DNA of 64,000 nucleotides from Roseovarius pelagicus (GCF_025639885.1 NZ_CP106738.1:3162001-3226000); one strand, 5' to 3'; positions 16,685-25,692 are shown, numbered from the stretch's first letter. The notes: generated from the sequence alone by a model not told the origin. Numbers and translations: made by a program.

Positions 16685-17881
16685 ATGAGCCTTGCCAGCG
16701 GACATCCCTACCTTGCCATTCCCGGTCCGTCTGTCGTGCCCGACGAAGTGCTGCGAGCCATGCACCGGGGGGCGCCAAATATCTATGAAGGTGAGTTGAT
16801 CGAGATGACGGCAAGCCTGCTGCCTGATCTGCGTCGTGTCGCGCGCACCAGCCATCATGTTGCGATATATATCGCCAACGGGCATGGCGCATGGGAGGCG
16901 GCGCTGGCAAATACTCTGGCACCGGGTGATGCGGTTATGGTGCTGACGACAGGTCGGTTTGGACATGGCTGGGCCGAAATGGCCGCGTCTTTGGGGGTGG
17001 TCGCAGAGATTATCGACTTTGGCAAGAAAAGTCCGATTGACCCTGCCCGAGTCGAGGACGTGCTACGCGCAGATACAGACCATCGGATCAAGGCAGTACT
17101 TGCCACGCATGTCGACACCTCGACCGGTATCCTCAGCGATATGAAAGCGGTGCGGGCTGCAATCGACGCCGCAGGGCACCCGGCGCTGTTGATGGCCGAT
17201 TGCATTGCCAGCCTTGGATGTGACCGTCTGGAGATGGATGACTGGGGCATTGATGTGACTGTGACCGCCAGTCAAAAAGGTCTGATGACACCGCCGGGCC
17301 TTGGGTTCGTGTTCTTCAATGATCGGGCGGCGGCGGTGCGGGCCAATCAGGAACGCGTCAGCCCCTATTGGGACTGGACCCGTCGCGCCACGCCTGAAAT
17401 CTTTTATCAGTATTTCTGTGGGACGGCGCCGACGCATCATCTGTATGGTTTGCGGGCCGCGCTGGACCTGATCCATGCGGAAGGGATTGAGTCTGTCTGG
17501 GCGCGCCACGATACACTGTCCCGTGCGATATGGGCTGCGGCAGATGTCTGGGGCAGGGCGGGGGCATTGAGTCTGAATGTCGCTGATCCTGTGCATCGCA
17601 GCCGCGCGGTTTCTTCGCTATCGCTGCCTGCCCCACGCGCGACGGAGTTGCGCCGTTGGGTCGAGGCCAATGCCGGTGTCACCCTCGGGATCGGACTTGG
17701 CATGGCCGAGTGTACCGACCCGGCGTGGCATGGATATTTTCGGATTGGTCATATGGGACATGTAAATGCGCATATGGTGTTGGGTATGCTGGGCGCGATC
17801 GAGGCTGGATTGGTTGCCCTGGATATCCCGCATGAGGCTGGCGGTGTAAGTGCGGCGGCGCGTGTGATTTCCGTGGGTTGA
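16685..17881 (+). CDS. class V PLP-dependent aminotransferase (serine/aspartate-glyoxylate type)
   Basis: A 398-residue fold-type I PLP enzyme of the alanine/serine-glyoxylate group. It begins with the family's PGPSVVPDEVLRAM motif. The cofactor lysine is Lys198 in TASQKGLMTPPGLGF, preceded by the PLP-contacting Asp in LMADCIASLG, and FRIGHMGHVN lies near the end. Such enzymes transfer amino groups to glyoxylate and serve the serine cycle or the beta-hydroxyaspartate cycle. None of the bhcBCD or serine-cycle genes are adjacent, so the pathway is not settled. It diverges from the phosphatase gene with a 152-base gap. Confidence 0.85.
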   Translation: MSLASGHPYLAIPGPSVVPDEVLRAMHRGAPNIYEGELIEMTASLLPDLRRVARTSHHVAIYIANGHGAWEAALANTLAPGDAVMVLTTGRFGHGWAEMAASLGVVAEIIDFGKKSPIDPARVEDVLRADTDHRIKAVLATHVDTSTGILSDMKAVRAAIDAAGHPALLMADCIASLGCDRLEMDDWGIDVTVTASQKGLMTPPGLGFVFFNDRAAAVRANQERVSPYWDWTRRATPEIFYQYFCGTAPTHHLYGLRAALDLIHAEGIESVWARHDTLSRAIWAAADVWGRAGALSLNVADPVHRSRAVSSLSLPAPRATELRRWVEANAGVTLGIGLGMAECTDPAWHGYFRIGHMGHVNAHMVLGMLGAIEAGLVALDIPHEAGGVSAAARVISVG

Positions 17882-17911
17882 TATGTGCTGAACTGTCATC
17901 CACGCACCAGT

Positions 17912-18073
17912 TCAGTCGCGATGCTTGATCCGGTCAATCAGCAGGTTTAACCCATAACCCGTAGCCAGTACGATCGGTAGGCCAAAGGCCACCCAAAGGA
18001 CAAAGAAAACCCACACCAGATTAACCAGCCCCATGATCAGGGCTGCGTTTGTGTAATTCGGGGCAGAGGGCAT
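17912..18073 (-). CDS. 53-residue predicted membrane protein
   Basis: A short gene read directly from the sequence: ATG at 18073, stop TGA at 17912, 53 codons. The product (MPSAPNYTNAALIMGLVNLV...) has one strong hydrophobic segment at residues 10-40, with VWVFFVLWVAFGLPIVLATGYG, followed by a basic tail (LIDRIKHRD). Orientation by charge suggests the C-terminus is cytoplasmic. The ribosome binding site is weak (GCGGAAAC). It lies 72 bases downstream of hisC on the same strand, so it may share its transcript. I do not recognise a family. The clean ORF and typical membrane composition argue that it is real. Confidence 0.6.
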   Translation of the reverse strand: MPSAPNYTNAALIMGLVNLVWVFFVLWVAFGLPIVLATGYGLNLLIDRIKHRD

Positions 18074-18145
18074 GTTTCCGCGTCGCATATCCAGATGATA
18101 TAACGATCCAAAGAAAAGTCAGGCGTCAATATCGACCCTGTGCGA

Positions 18146-19252
18146 TCATGCGCGCGCTTCCGCCAGCGCCTTTGGCAGTGCGGCGCGAAACAGGGCCAGA
18201 TCCGCTTCGCGCCCGCAACTGATGCGGATGCAGCGATCATGGGGAGCAGCAAAGGGCATGCGTACGAACAGATCTTGGTTCACCAGAGATGCCAGTACCC
18301 GGCGCGCAAAGTCACCATCCGCGCCACAATCAATGGTCACGAAATTGGTGGCTGAAGGCAGGGCGATCAGACCGTTTTTAGCTGCGATATCTGCAATCTG
18401 CCTGCGTGATGCATCAACCCGAGCAAGGGTTTGCGCCAACCAGTCCTGATCTTGTAATGCCGCCAATGCGCCCGCTTGGGCTGCGCGATTCAGGCCAAAA
18501 TGGTTGCGGATCTTGTCAAAGCTGCGGATCAGATCGGGGGCACCGATGGCATAGCCGATACGTGCGCCCGCCATGCCGTAAGCCTTGGAAAATGTCCGCA
18601 TGCGAATGACGCGCGGATCGTCTGCCGCGATCCGCGGCGCGGTCCCTTCGGGGGCGAATTCGACATAGGCTTCGTCCAGCAGCAGCAGACATCCCTCGGG
18701 CAGCATGTCGAGTGCGCGCAAGATTGTATCGCCCTCATGCCAACTGCCCATCGGGTTGTCGGGATTGGCCAGATAAACCAGCTTGGCATCCACCTCTGCC
18801 GCCTTGGCAAAGAGCGCGTCCGGGTCTTCGTGGTCGCCGTTATAGGGCAGCTTGTGCAGTACCCCACCAAAACCGCTGACGTGGTAGTTGAACGTTGGAT
18901 AGGCCCCGTCCGATGTTACCACGGCGTCGCCGGGCGCGATCAGCAGCCGTACCAAATACCCGAGCAGGCCGTCGATACCTTCGCCGATAACGAGGTTTTC
19001 CGGGGTCACATCCAGATGTGCGCTCAGCGCCTCTTTCAGGTCGAAACTGGCGGAATCGCCGTATTGCCAGATACCCTCGAGCGCATCGCGCATGGCGGTG
19101 AGGGCGTGGGGTGAGGGGCCAAAGACATTTTCGTTCGCACCCAGCCGCGCGGCAAACGGTGCGCCGCGAGTGCGCTCTTGCACTTCGGGGCCGACAAACG
19201 GCACGGAGGCGGGCAGGGACAGGATCAGGTCGGTGTATCGTGGATGGCTCAT
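18146..19252 (-). CDS. hisC: histidinol-phosphate-aminotransferase-like PLP enzyme
   Basis: A 368-residue fold-type I aminotransferase of the HisC family. Lys223 in RTFSKAYGMAGARIGY is the PLP lysine. The aldimine Tyr is in SDGAYPTFNYH, and NPDNPMGSW and LLLDEAYVEF are the usual cofactor-ring contacts. The enzyme probably interconverts imidazole-acetol phosphate and histidinol phosphate, or an aromatic keto acid; no other his gene is adjacent. The start is uncertain: MSHPRYTDLI (19252) fits family N-termini, but an in-frame ATG six codons earlier exists and neither has a strong ribosome site. Confidence 0.85.
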   Translation of the reverse strand: MSHPRYTDLILSLPASVPFVGPEVQERTRGAPFAARLGANENVFGPSPHALTAMRDALEGIWQYGDSASFDLKEALSAHLDVTPENLVIGEGIDGLLGYLVRLLIAPGDAVVTSDGAYPTFNYHVSGFGGVLHKLPYNGDHEDPDALFAKAAEVDAKLVYLANPDNPMGSWHEGDTILRALDMLPEGCLLLLDEAYVEFAPEGTAPRIAADDPRVIRMRTFSKAYGMAGARIGYAIGAPDLIRSFDKIRNHFGLNRAAQAGALAALQDQDWLAQTLARVDASRRQIADIAAKNGLIALPSATNFVTIDCGADGDFARRVLASLVNQDLFVRMPFAAPHDRCIRISCGREADLALFRAALPKALAEARA

Positions 19253-19351
19253 TTCGCCAGATAACGCCATGCCGTGGTGTGGCGCAATCCCTTGTAATTG
19301 CGTGGGTGCACCCATAGATGCGAATCATTCGCAACTAAGAAGGACATCCAG

Positions 19352-19516
19352 ATGCCAACATTCTCTCGCCGTGGGTTTATCGCGGCTACGCTTGCGGCCG
19401 GTGCTGTCCGTACTGTCCCGGCCATTGCTACGCGGACCGGCGGGCGTCGTATCCTGACACTGGTTTATGATAAATCACTGGGCGCGCTGCGCGCGGTGGA
19501 ACGTTGGGTGCCGTAA
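19352..19516 (+). CDS. 54-residue Tat-signal small protein
   Basis: A tiny gene with a clear AAGGA site eight bases before its ATG. The 54-residue product begins MPTFSRRGFIAATLAAGAV, a textbook twin-arginine motif (S-R-R-x-F) with a hydrophobic stretch, followed by RILTLVYDKSLGALRAVERWVP. After the predicted signal only about 30 residues remain, so it is either a folded micro-protein exported by Tat or an anchor peptide. I recall similar small proteins in other roseobacters without a known function. It sits between hisC and the crotonase gene, 62 bases upstream of the latter and on the same strand. Confidence 0.65.
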   Translation: MPTFSRRGFIAATLAAGAVRTVPAIATRTGGRRILTLVYDKSLGALRAVERWVP

Positions 19517-19578
19517 GGTTCTTCTTGCGCGGGCCGCATCGCGCGGTTTTGCTGGCCGCAGTCGATAGGAGCCTGCCA

Positions 19579-20373
19579 ATGTCCCGCGTTACCACTGAAA
19601 TTACCGACCACATCGCCCATGTCCGGCTAAGCCGCCCGGAAAAACGCAACGCAGTCGATCCGGCAATGGCCGAGGCGATTGTCGCCGCCGGGCAGGCGCT
19701 GATGGGTGCCGATATCCGTGCCGTGGTTCTGTCGGGCGAGGGCGAAGCATTTTGTGCGGGCCTGGACGTGATGAGTTTCGCGCAACTGGCGGCGGGTGAT
19801 CCCGAAGCATTGGTGATGCCACGCACCCATGGCAACGCTAACCTTTTTCAAGAAGTTGCGTTAATTTGGCGTAAACTTCCCGTTCCGGTCATCGCCGCAT
19901 TGCAGGGGGCGGTCTATGGCGCCGGGTTTCAGCTGGCATTGGGGGCGGATGTTCGCATTGCCGCACCGGGCGCGAAATTGGCGATTATGGAGATGAAATG
20001 GGGCCTTGTCCCGGATATGGGCGGCATGGCCCTGTTGCCGCATCTGACGCGCAGCGATGTGATCCGGCGGATGACCTATTCGGCCACGCCGATCAGCGCG
20101 CAGCAAGCGGCAGATTGGGGGCTGGTGACAGAGATCGCTGATGATCCGCTGGCGGTGGCGCAGGCATTGGCGTCAGAGATTGCGGGCAAGAGCCCGTCAG
20201 CGATGCGCGCGGCGAAGGCACTGATAGAATACGCTGAATCCGGTGCATCGGCGGATGATGTGCTGATTGCAGAGAGCCGTGCGCAAACCGATCTGATCGG
20301 CAAACCGGATCAGATGGAAGTGATCAGCGCCAACATGGCCGGGCGCGCACCACGGTTCACGACACGCGGGTGA
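19579..20373 (+). CDS. enoyl-CoA hydratase/isomerase (crotonase family)
   Basis: A 264-residue crotonase-fold protein. It shows the N-terminal LSRPEKRNAVDPAM motif, the first oxyanion-hole segment FCAGLDVMSF and the second one in GAVYGAGFQLALGADVRIA. At the positions of the two catalytic glutamates of classical enoyl-CoA hydratase the sequence reads VYGAG and WGLVPDMGG, so an acidic residue is present only in the second block. Hydration of the standard type is therefore less certain than another crotonase reaction such as isomerisation or hydrolysis. The ATG has an AGGAG site. The gene ends just before the palindromic repeat region at 20395. Confidence 0.85.
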   Translation: MSRVTTEITDHIAHVRLSRPEKRNAVDPAMAEAIVAAGQALMGADIRAVVLSGEGEAFCAGLDVMSFAQLAAGDPEALVMPRTHGNANLFQEVALIWRKLPVPVIAALQGAVYGAGFQLALGADVRIAAPGAKLAIMEMKWGLVPDMGGMALLPHLTRSDVIRRMTYSATPISAQQAADWGLVTEIADDPLAVAQALASEIAGKSPSAMRAAKALIEYAESGASADDVLIAESRAQTDLIGKPDQMEVISANMAGRAPRFTTRG

Positions 20374-20394
20374 GCGGTGGCATTGCTGTCAGAA

Positions 20395-20501
20395 GTAGGC
20401 CGGGCTTTAGCCCGGCGCGTGCTATAGGCAAGGTGGGATTGAATCCGACCTTGCGATGGTTATGGAACTTCTCGTCGGTGCCGGGCTGAAGCCCGGCCTA
20501 C
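20395..20501. repeat. inverted pair of GCCGGGCT palindromes with a nested hairpin
   Basis: Two copies of a 22-base unit face each other: GTAGGCCGGGCTTTAGCCCGGC at 20395-20416 in its two halves, and the inverted copy at 20480-20501. Each unit is itself a palindrome (8-bp arms GCCGGGCT/AGCCCGGC). Between them, 20428-20454 forms a further hairpin: GCAAGGT/ACCTTGC, one mismatch, then GGATT/AATCC. The element fills the gap between the convergent crotonase and valS genes and could end transcription on both strands. The same unit pair recurs inside valS. Confidence 0.85.
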
Positions 20502-20502
20502 G

Positions 20503-23500
20503 TTATCCGATTTCGTTCAATCGCTCCAACGCTGTGCGCAACTGCGTTTCTTCCTCTTCGCGCAGGGCGAGGTTAGCGCGGGTTTCCTCGACCACCTCGT
20601 CGGGGGCGGAGGCCACGAATTTAGGGTTCCTGAGCCGTCCACGCAGACCGCCAAGTTCCTTTTCCAGCTTGCCCAGTGTCTTTTCCAGTCGTGCCTTTTC
20701 CTCATCAATATCAATGATATCCGCCAGAGGCAGGCCAAAGTTGCCACCCTCTACAGCGACGGTGATCGAGCCTTTGGGCAATGTCTCGACATGCGTCAGG
20801 CTCTCGACCCGTGTGAGCCGCATGATCATCGCTTCGTTGCGGTCCCATGCGGCCTGACCGGCCGTATCGAGTGCGGTCACGACCATCGGGATTTTCAGCC
20901 CCGCCGGTACGTGCATCTGGGCGCGCGCAGAGCGGACGGATTCGATCAGCGCGATCACCCAGTTCATTTCGCGATCGGCATTTTCATCAACCAGATCAGC
21001 GGGTTGATAGGTGGGCCAAGGGGTGTGCACCAGCATCTGGTCGCGATCCCCCAGCGTGCCCCACAGCTCTTCGGTGACGAAGGGCATGATCGGGTGCAGC
21101 AAGATCACGCATTGGTCGATGACCCATGCCATAACCTCTTGGGTTTCCTGCTTAACTTCGTCGGTGCCATCCATCAGCAGTGGTTTGGAAAACTCCACAT
21201 ACCAGTCGCAGACCTTGCCCCAGACAAAGGTATAAAGCGCGCTGGCGGCGTCGTTAAAACGGTATTGTTCCAGCGCGTGGTCAACGGCGGCGCGGACCTG
21301 TGCGGTCTCTCCGATGATCCATTTATTGACCGTCTGTTTTGCGTCGGTAAGACGTCGGTATTTCGTCGGTGCATTGGCGGTGGTTGCACCGTTCATCTCG
21401 GCGAAGCGCGCGGCGTTCCAAAGCTTGGTCCCGAAGTTGCGATAGCCTGCGATGCGCTGTGTGCTGAGCTTCAGATCGCGGCCCATGGCGGCCATCGCGG
21501 TCAGGGTAAAGCGCACGGCGTCGGCGCCGTAATCGTCAATCAGCTCGATCGGGTCGAGCACGTTGCCGAGCGATTTGGACATCTTCTTGCCCTTCTCGTC
21601 GCGCACCAGCGCGTGGACATAGACGTCCGAGAAGGGTTTCTGGCCCACAACGGCGTATTGCATCATCATCATCCGGGCGACCCAGAAGAAGATGATGTCG
21701 AACCCGGTGATCAGCGTCGAGGTCGGGAAGTATTTCTGTAGCGCCTCGTTTTGGGCGTCGGTGTCCGCATCGCCGGTCCAGCCCAGCGTGCCGATGGGCC
21801 AGAGGCCGGAGGAGAACCACGTGTCGAGCACGTCGGGGTCGCGAGTGAGACGGATTGAGCTACTTTCATCAGCGCCCCGGATCTGGATCTCATGGTCGGA
21901 AACGGCACCGAGTGCTTCGTCTCCAACAAAAGGACGGGCATTGATACCCAAATGCTGACGATAGTAGGCCCTCGCCTTTTCAAGTGCTTCTTCGGCACTT
22001 GGAGCGCAGAAATACTCGACCTGGCCGAGTTGCTGGGCTTTGCCTTCAAACTTCGGTCCATACCAAACCGGTATCTGATGCCCCCACCACAATTGCCGGG
22101 AAATGCACCATGGCTCGATATTCTCCAGCCAGTGGAAATAGACCTTACGATCGCTCTCGGGCATGATCCGCACGTCGCCATTGCGCACCGCATCGAGCGC
22201 GGGATCGACGATCTTGGACGTATCGACGAACCACTGATCCGTCAGCATCGGCTCAATCACCACTTTGGAGCGGTCGCCGAAGGGCTGCATGATGGGTTTG
22301 CTTTCGACGAAAGGCACGTAGGCCGGGCTTGAGCCCGGCTCTGCGCTGTCGGCAGCGTCTTCGTCGGGTGCCGGGCTGAAGCCCGGCCTACCTTCAGCCT
22401 CGACCATCACGGCGAGGCCCTCGGCGGTGATATCCGCCACGACCCGTGCGCGCGCCTCGAACCGGTCCAACCCGCGATATTCATCCGGCACAAGGTTCAT
22501 CGCGGCAATCATCGCCTCGTCGAACTCTTGTTCGCCATTCGCGATGGCCTGCGCGATCGCGGCCTCTTCGGCGTAGGGTTTGCCATCGGCGCGCATGTTC
22601 GCCTTGGTGTCCATGAGGTTGTACATCGGGATATTCCCGCGCTTGGCCACCTCGTAATCGTTGAAATCATGTGCGCCAGTGATCTTGACCGCGCCCGAGC
22701 CGAAGGTGGGATCGGGATACTCATCAGTGATGATCGGGATCATCCGGCGGTGTTCTTTGGGGCCGACGGGGATTTCGCACAGCTTGCCCACGATGGGCGC
22801 GTAGCGTTCGTCCGATGGGTGCACCGCGACCGCGCCATCGCCCAGCATCGTCTCTGGCCGAGTGGTGGCAATCGAGATGTAATCGCGGGTTTCTGTCAGG
22901 GTAACGTTACCGTCCTCGTCCTTCTCGACATATTCATAGGTCTCGCCCCCGGCGAGCGGGTATTTGAAGTGCCACATGTGACCGGCTACTTCGATATTCT
23001 CGACTTCCAGATCGGAAATCGCGGTCTCGAAATGCGGGTCCCAGTTGACCAGTCGCTTGCCGCGATAGATCAGGCCTTTGTTGTACATGTCGACAAAGAC
23101 CTTGATGACCGCGTCGTGGAAATTGGCGCTGCCTTCGTGGCCGACCTTCGTATCGCCTGCCGCACCGGCCATCGTGAACGCCGTACGCGACCAGTCGCAT
23201 GACGCGCCGAGGCGTTTGAGCTGTCCGACGATGGTGCCACCGGATTTTTCTTTCCACTCCCAGACTTTTCCGAGAAACGCCTCGCGGCCCATCTCTGCCC
23301 GACTGGGCAGCTGGTTTTCGGCCAGCATCCGCTCCACGACCATCTGCGTGGCGATGCCCGCGTGGTCGGTGCCCGGCTGCCAGAGCGTGTCGTAGCCCTG
23401 CATCCGCTTCCAACGGATCAGGATGTCCTGCAACGTGTTGTTGAATGCATGGCCCATATGCAGCACGCCGGTCACGTTGGGCGGCGGGATCATGATGCTG

Positions 23501-23616
23501 AATGGCTCCGCTCCGTCTGCGGCGTTGGCCCCGGCGGCAAAGCTGCCTGCGTCCTCCCAAGCGTCATAAATGCGCTTTTCGGCCTCGGCGGCGTCGAATG
23601 TCTTGTCCAGTCCCAT
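20503..23616 (-). CDS. valS: valyl-tRNA synthetase
   Basis: A class I synthetase of 1037 residues that charges tRNA-Val. The HIGH motif appears as HMGH (residues 53-56) after PPPNVTG, the KMSKS loop as [10 protein letters not shown], and the editing domain contains the usual [10 protein letters not shown]. The C-terminus ends in the valS-specific coiled-coil ([20 protein letters not shown]). The start is the ATG at 23616 with a GGAG site; the ORF opens 28 codons earlier without similarity. Oddity: residues about 409-433 ([20 protein letters not shown]...) are encoded by a palindromic repeat pair, an in-frame insert near the junction between the editing domain and the catalytic core. Confidence 0.97.
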   Translation of the reverse strand: MGLDKTFDAAEAEKRIYDAWEDAGSFAAGANAADGAEPFSIMIPPPNVTGVLHMGHAFNNTLQDILIRWKRMQGYDTLWQPGTDHAGIATQMVVERMLAENQLPSRAEMGREAFLGKVWEWKEKSGGTIVGQLKRLGASCDWSRTAFTMAGAAGDTKVGHEGSANFHDAVIKVFVDMYNKGLIYRGKRLVNWDPHFETAISDLEVENIEVAGHMWHFKYPLAGGETYEYVEKDEDGNVTLTETRDYISIATTRPETMLGDGAVAVHPSDERYAPIVGKLCEIPVGPKEHRRMIPIITDEYPDPTFGSGAVKITGAHDFNDYEVAKRGNIPMYNLMDTKANMRADGKPYAEEAAIAQAIANGEQEFDEAMIAAMNLVPDEYRGLDRFEARARVVADITAEGLAVMVEAEGRPGFSPAPDEDAADSAEPGSSPAYVPFVESKPIMQPFGDRSKVVIEPMLTDQWFVDTSKIVDPALDAVRNGDVRIMPESDRKVYFHWLENIEPWCISRQLWWGHQIPVWYGPKFEGKAQQLGQVEYFCAPSAEEALEKARAYYRQHLGINARPFVGDEALGAVSDHEIQIRGADESSSIRLTRDPDVLDTWFSSGLWPIGTLGWTGDADTDAQNEALQKYFPTSTLITGFDIIFFWVARMMMMQYAVVGQKPFSDVYVHALVRDEKGKKMSKSLGNVLDPIELIDDYGADAVRFTLTAMAAMGRDLKLSTQRIAGYRNFGTKLWNAARFAEMNGATTANAPTKYRRLTDAKQTVNKWIIGETAQVRAAVDHALEQYRFNDAASALYTFVWGKVCDWYVEFSKPLLMDGTDEVKQETQEVMAWVIDQCVILLHPIMPFVTEELWGTLGDRDQMLVHTPWPTYQPADLVDENADREMNWVIALIESVRSARAQMHVPAGLKIPMVVTALDTAGQAAWDRNEAMIMRLTRVESLTHVETLPKGSITVAVEGGNFGLPLADIIDIDEEKARLEKTLGKLEKELGGLRGRLRNPKFVASAPDEVVEETRANLALREEEETQLRTALERLNEIG
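22318..22391. repeat. palindromic repeat pair inserted in frame within valS
   Basis: Two inverted copies of the same 22-base unit found at 20395-20501: 22318-22339 and 22370-22391, with 30 bases between. Each unit has 8-bp palindromic arms (GCCGGGCT/AGCCCGGC) and a GTAG/CTAC flank. They are translated in valS as RPGFSP and EPGSSPAY. The unit at 22370 also shares its upstream flank (TCGTCGG-TG) with the copy at 20480, which suggests both come from a common element. Confidence 0.9.
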
Positions 23617-23785
23617 CGGGTGTCTCCGCTCGTTTGCGTGGTTGAGAGGTGGCTTACCCAATGCGCGGGCCAAGGGGAAGGTGCACGGGGGGAATTTCAC
23701 GGTCTCCGGTGCGTGTTACAGAGAAGTGTTGTGGAATTTGCTTGGCGTGTTCTACTGCCACGGGAAATATGGAGGGGCTGCATCA

Positions 23786-24754
23786 ATGAACGAAAGATTT
23801 GCTCTGATGCTGGACGGCGCTGGCGGGGCGGTGTCGGTTGATCTGGATGGTCCGATACCCGCGCCAGCCGAAGGGGGATTTCTCTGGGTGCATGTGATGC
23901 AGGCGGCCGGCACTTCGGCTGAATGGCTGGCGGCGCTGGGTGGGGATGGCTTGGTCGAGGCCGCGCTGATGGCCGAAGAGACACGCCCGCGCTGCACCGT
24001 TCTGGACGAGACAGTGCTGATGAATCTGCGCGGGGTGAACCTGAATCCCGGCGCGCAGCCCGAGGATATGGTCAGCATGCGGATATGGGCCGGCGCGCGG
24101 CAGATCGTGACTGTGACGCGTCGACAGGTGCAGGCGCTGGGCGACCTGCGGACGCGCAGCGAAGCAGGCAAGGCGCCTGCCAGCCCGGCAGAGCTGATTG
24201 CGCGGCTGGCGCTGCGTCTGGCCGACCGGGCAGAGCCGGTGGTGGCAGAGCTGAACGAGCGGATTGATGATCTAGAAGAACAGGTGGCGGCGGGCCATAC
24301 GATGCCGCTGCGAACGGCATTGGCCGATATTCGGCGGGTATCGATCGTGCTGCGGCGCTACATGTTTCCGCAACGTGATGCGCTCAGTACGCTGGAGATC
24401 GAGGAACTGCCGTGGATCGGACGGGCCGAACGCAGCAGCCTGCGCGAGGCGACAGAGCGGGTCACGCGACTGGCAGAGGAACTGGACGCGATTCGCGACC
24501 GGGCGCAGGTGGTGCATGATCACATGATGGATGCCCGCGCCGAACAGATGAACCGACAGATGCTGCTCTTATCGGTGGTGGCGGCGATCTTCCTGCCGCT
24601 CGGTCTGATCACCGGGTTGCTGGGGATCAATGTCGGCGGGATGCCCGGTGCGACGTCGCCGCATGCGTTCTGGATCGTCAGCGGGGGGCTGTTGGCTGTC
24701 GGTGCACTTCTGCTGTTTCTCTTTGCGCGTTTGGGATGGCTACGGTCGCGCTGA
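23786..24754 (+). CDS. zntB: ZntB-type CorA-family divalent cation transporter
   Basis: A 322-residue member of the CorA superfamily. The long N-terminal cytoplasmic part (residues 1-255) ends in an extended helix (EELDAIRDRAQVVHDHMMDARAEQMNRQM). Two membrane segments follow: LLSVVAAIFLPLGLITGLLGINVGG and HAFWIVSGGLLAVGALLLFLFARLGW. The signature at the end of the first segment is GIN, as in ZntB zinc transporters, in place of the CorA GMN. A GGAGG site precedes the chosen ATG at 23786; the ORF is open 72 codons upstream without similarity. It diverges from valS and ends before a large inverted repeat. Confidence 0.88.
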   Translation: MNERFALMLDGAGGAVSVDLDGPIPAPAEGGFLWVHVMQAAGTSAEWLAALGGDGLVEAALMAEETRPRCTVLDETVLMNLRGVNLNPGAQPEDMVSMRIWAGARQIVTVTRRQVQALGDLRTRSEAGKAPASPAELIARLALRLADRAEPVVAELNERIDDLEEQVAAGHTMPLRTALADIRRVSIVLRRYMFPQRDALSTLEIEELPWIGRAERSSLREATERVTRLAEELDAIRDRAQVVHDHMMDARAEQMNRQMLLLSVVAAIFLPLGLITGLLGINVGGMPGATSPHAFWIVSGGLLAVGALLLFLFARLGWLRSR

Positions 24755-24771
24755 GGAACGACTGCTGTGCA

Positions 24772-24831
24772 TTGGGTATTTTTACCAAGAAAAAGCGCCG
24801 AATCTGGTTTTTTCTTGGTAAAAATACCCAA
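24772..24831. terminator. bidirectional terminator, perfect 23-bp inverted repeat
   Basis: Arms at 24772-24794 and 24809-24831 (TTGGGTATTTTTACCAAGAAAAA and its exact complement) with a 14-base loop. The AT-rich arms stand out in GC-rich DNA. The repeat sits between convergent genes, 17 bases after the zntB stop, and provides T-runs on both strands. Confidence 0.85.
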
Positions 24832-24846
24832 GTTCCGACAGAGGCA

Positions 24847-25455
24847 TCAAGCGCGCGGGGTGCCGGTTAGCGGGATACGCGTGCCCGGCTGGATGACATC
24901 AGGATCGTAGGGTTTTCGCGCGAATACTCCCTCGACCATCGGCGCAAAGAATTCCAGCGGCAGGGTGTCGTAGGCGGGGTCAAAGCTGGCCTGATCCCAG
25001 CGTTCGCAAAACTCGGCGCAGTCGTCGAAATAGGTATGTCCGCGATGGCGCTCGCGCTTGTTCTCGTCGAACCCGTCCAGGTGGTGGCCGTAATAGAGCA
25101 TCTGAAAGTCGCCATGCGTGGCCACGACCCATGTGCATTGCTCGCGCACGAAGGGTTTGAGGATCGTGGCGGCGTATTCGTCGTGATTGTAGGGCGCGTA
25201 GATATCGCCGATGTCGTGCAGGAGGGCGGCCACGATCCAATCGGTATCCGCGCCGTCGCGCCATGCGCGGGTGGCGGACTGGATCGAGTGGCCGAGGCGC
25301 GTGATTTGGTAGCCTGACAGACCTTCGTCCAGTTCCACCAGCGCTTTGAGCAGGCGTTGCGCGGTATGTTTGGTGTGGTCAATCTCGTGCGCGGTCAGGA
25401 ATTCATAATCTTCCTTGGTGCCGTCTTTCATCTGGGTAAAGCTGACGCGTTCCAT
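24847..25455 (-). CDS. HD-domain protein related to PhnZ/TmpB/MIOX-type di-iron oxygenases
   Basis: A 202-residue HD-domain protein. His80-Asp81 in AALLHDIGD form the HD pair. The lead-in GYQITRLGHSIQSA (His56) aligns closely with the GExVTQLEHxLQxA motif of PhnZ and TmpB, which are oxygenases that cleave C-P bonds, except that their Glu is Tyr49 here. Further candidate ligands are His91 (NHDEYA), His114 (ATHGDF) and Asp154 (ERWDQASF). The family includes oxygenases as well as phosphohydrolases, so the reaction is open. No phosphonate gene is adjacent. The start is the ATG at 25455; the gene diverges from the DUF2235 gene. Confidence 0.7.
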   Translation of the reverse strand: MERVSFTQMKDGTKEDYEFLTAHEIDHTKHTAQRLLKALVELDEGLSGYQITRLGHSIQSATRAWRDGADTDWIVAALLHDIGDIYAPYNHDEYAATILKPFVREQCTWVVATHGDFQMLYYGHHLDGFDENKRERHRGHTYFDDCAEFCERWDQASFDPAYDTLPLEFFAPMVEGVFARKPYDPDVIQPGTRIPLTGTPRA

Positions 25456-25692
25456 ATTCGGTGGCTCCTCAGGTCATGGTGTGCTTAGCAAACCGTATTT
25501 TCCATATCCTGCGCAAGGCTCTCTGTGTGATCGGTGCGGATTCTTGCGGCGGTTTGGCTTGCGCATTTAAACGGTGTTGGCAGTATCTCAACGTAGGATC
25601 TGGACATTCAGTGAACGAGTATCAGGTACTTGTACAATACGATCCCCTGCGGCGACGCGGCCACATGGGCGACCAAGACGAAAGGCATTGCG

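Noticed and set aside
20791..21741. 316-codon ORF antisense to valS
   Set aside because: Shadow of conserved valS coding sequence with no protein-family features.
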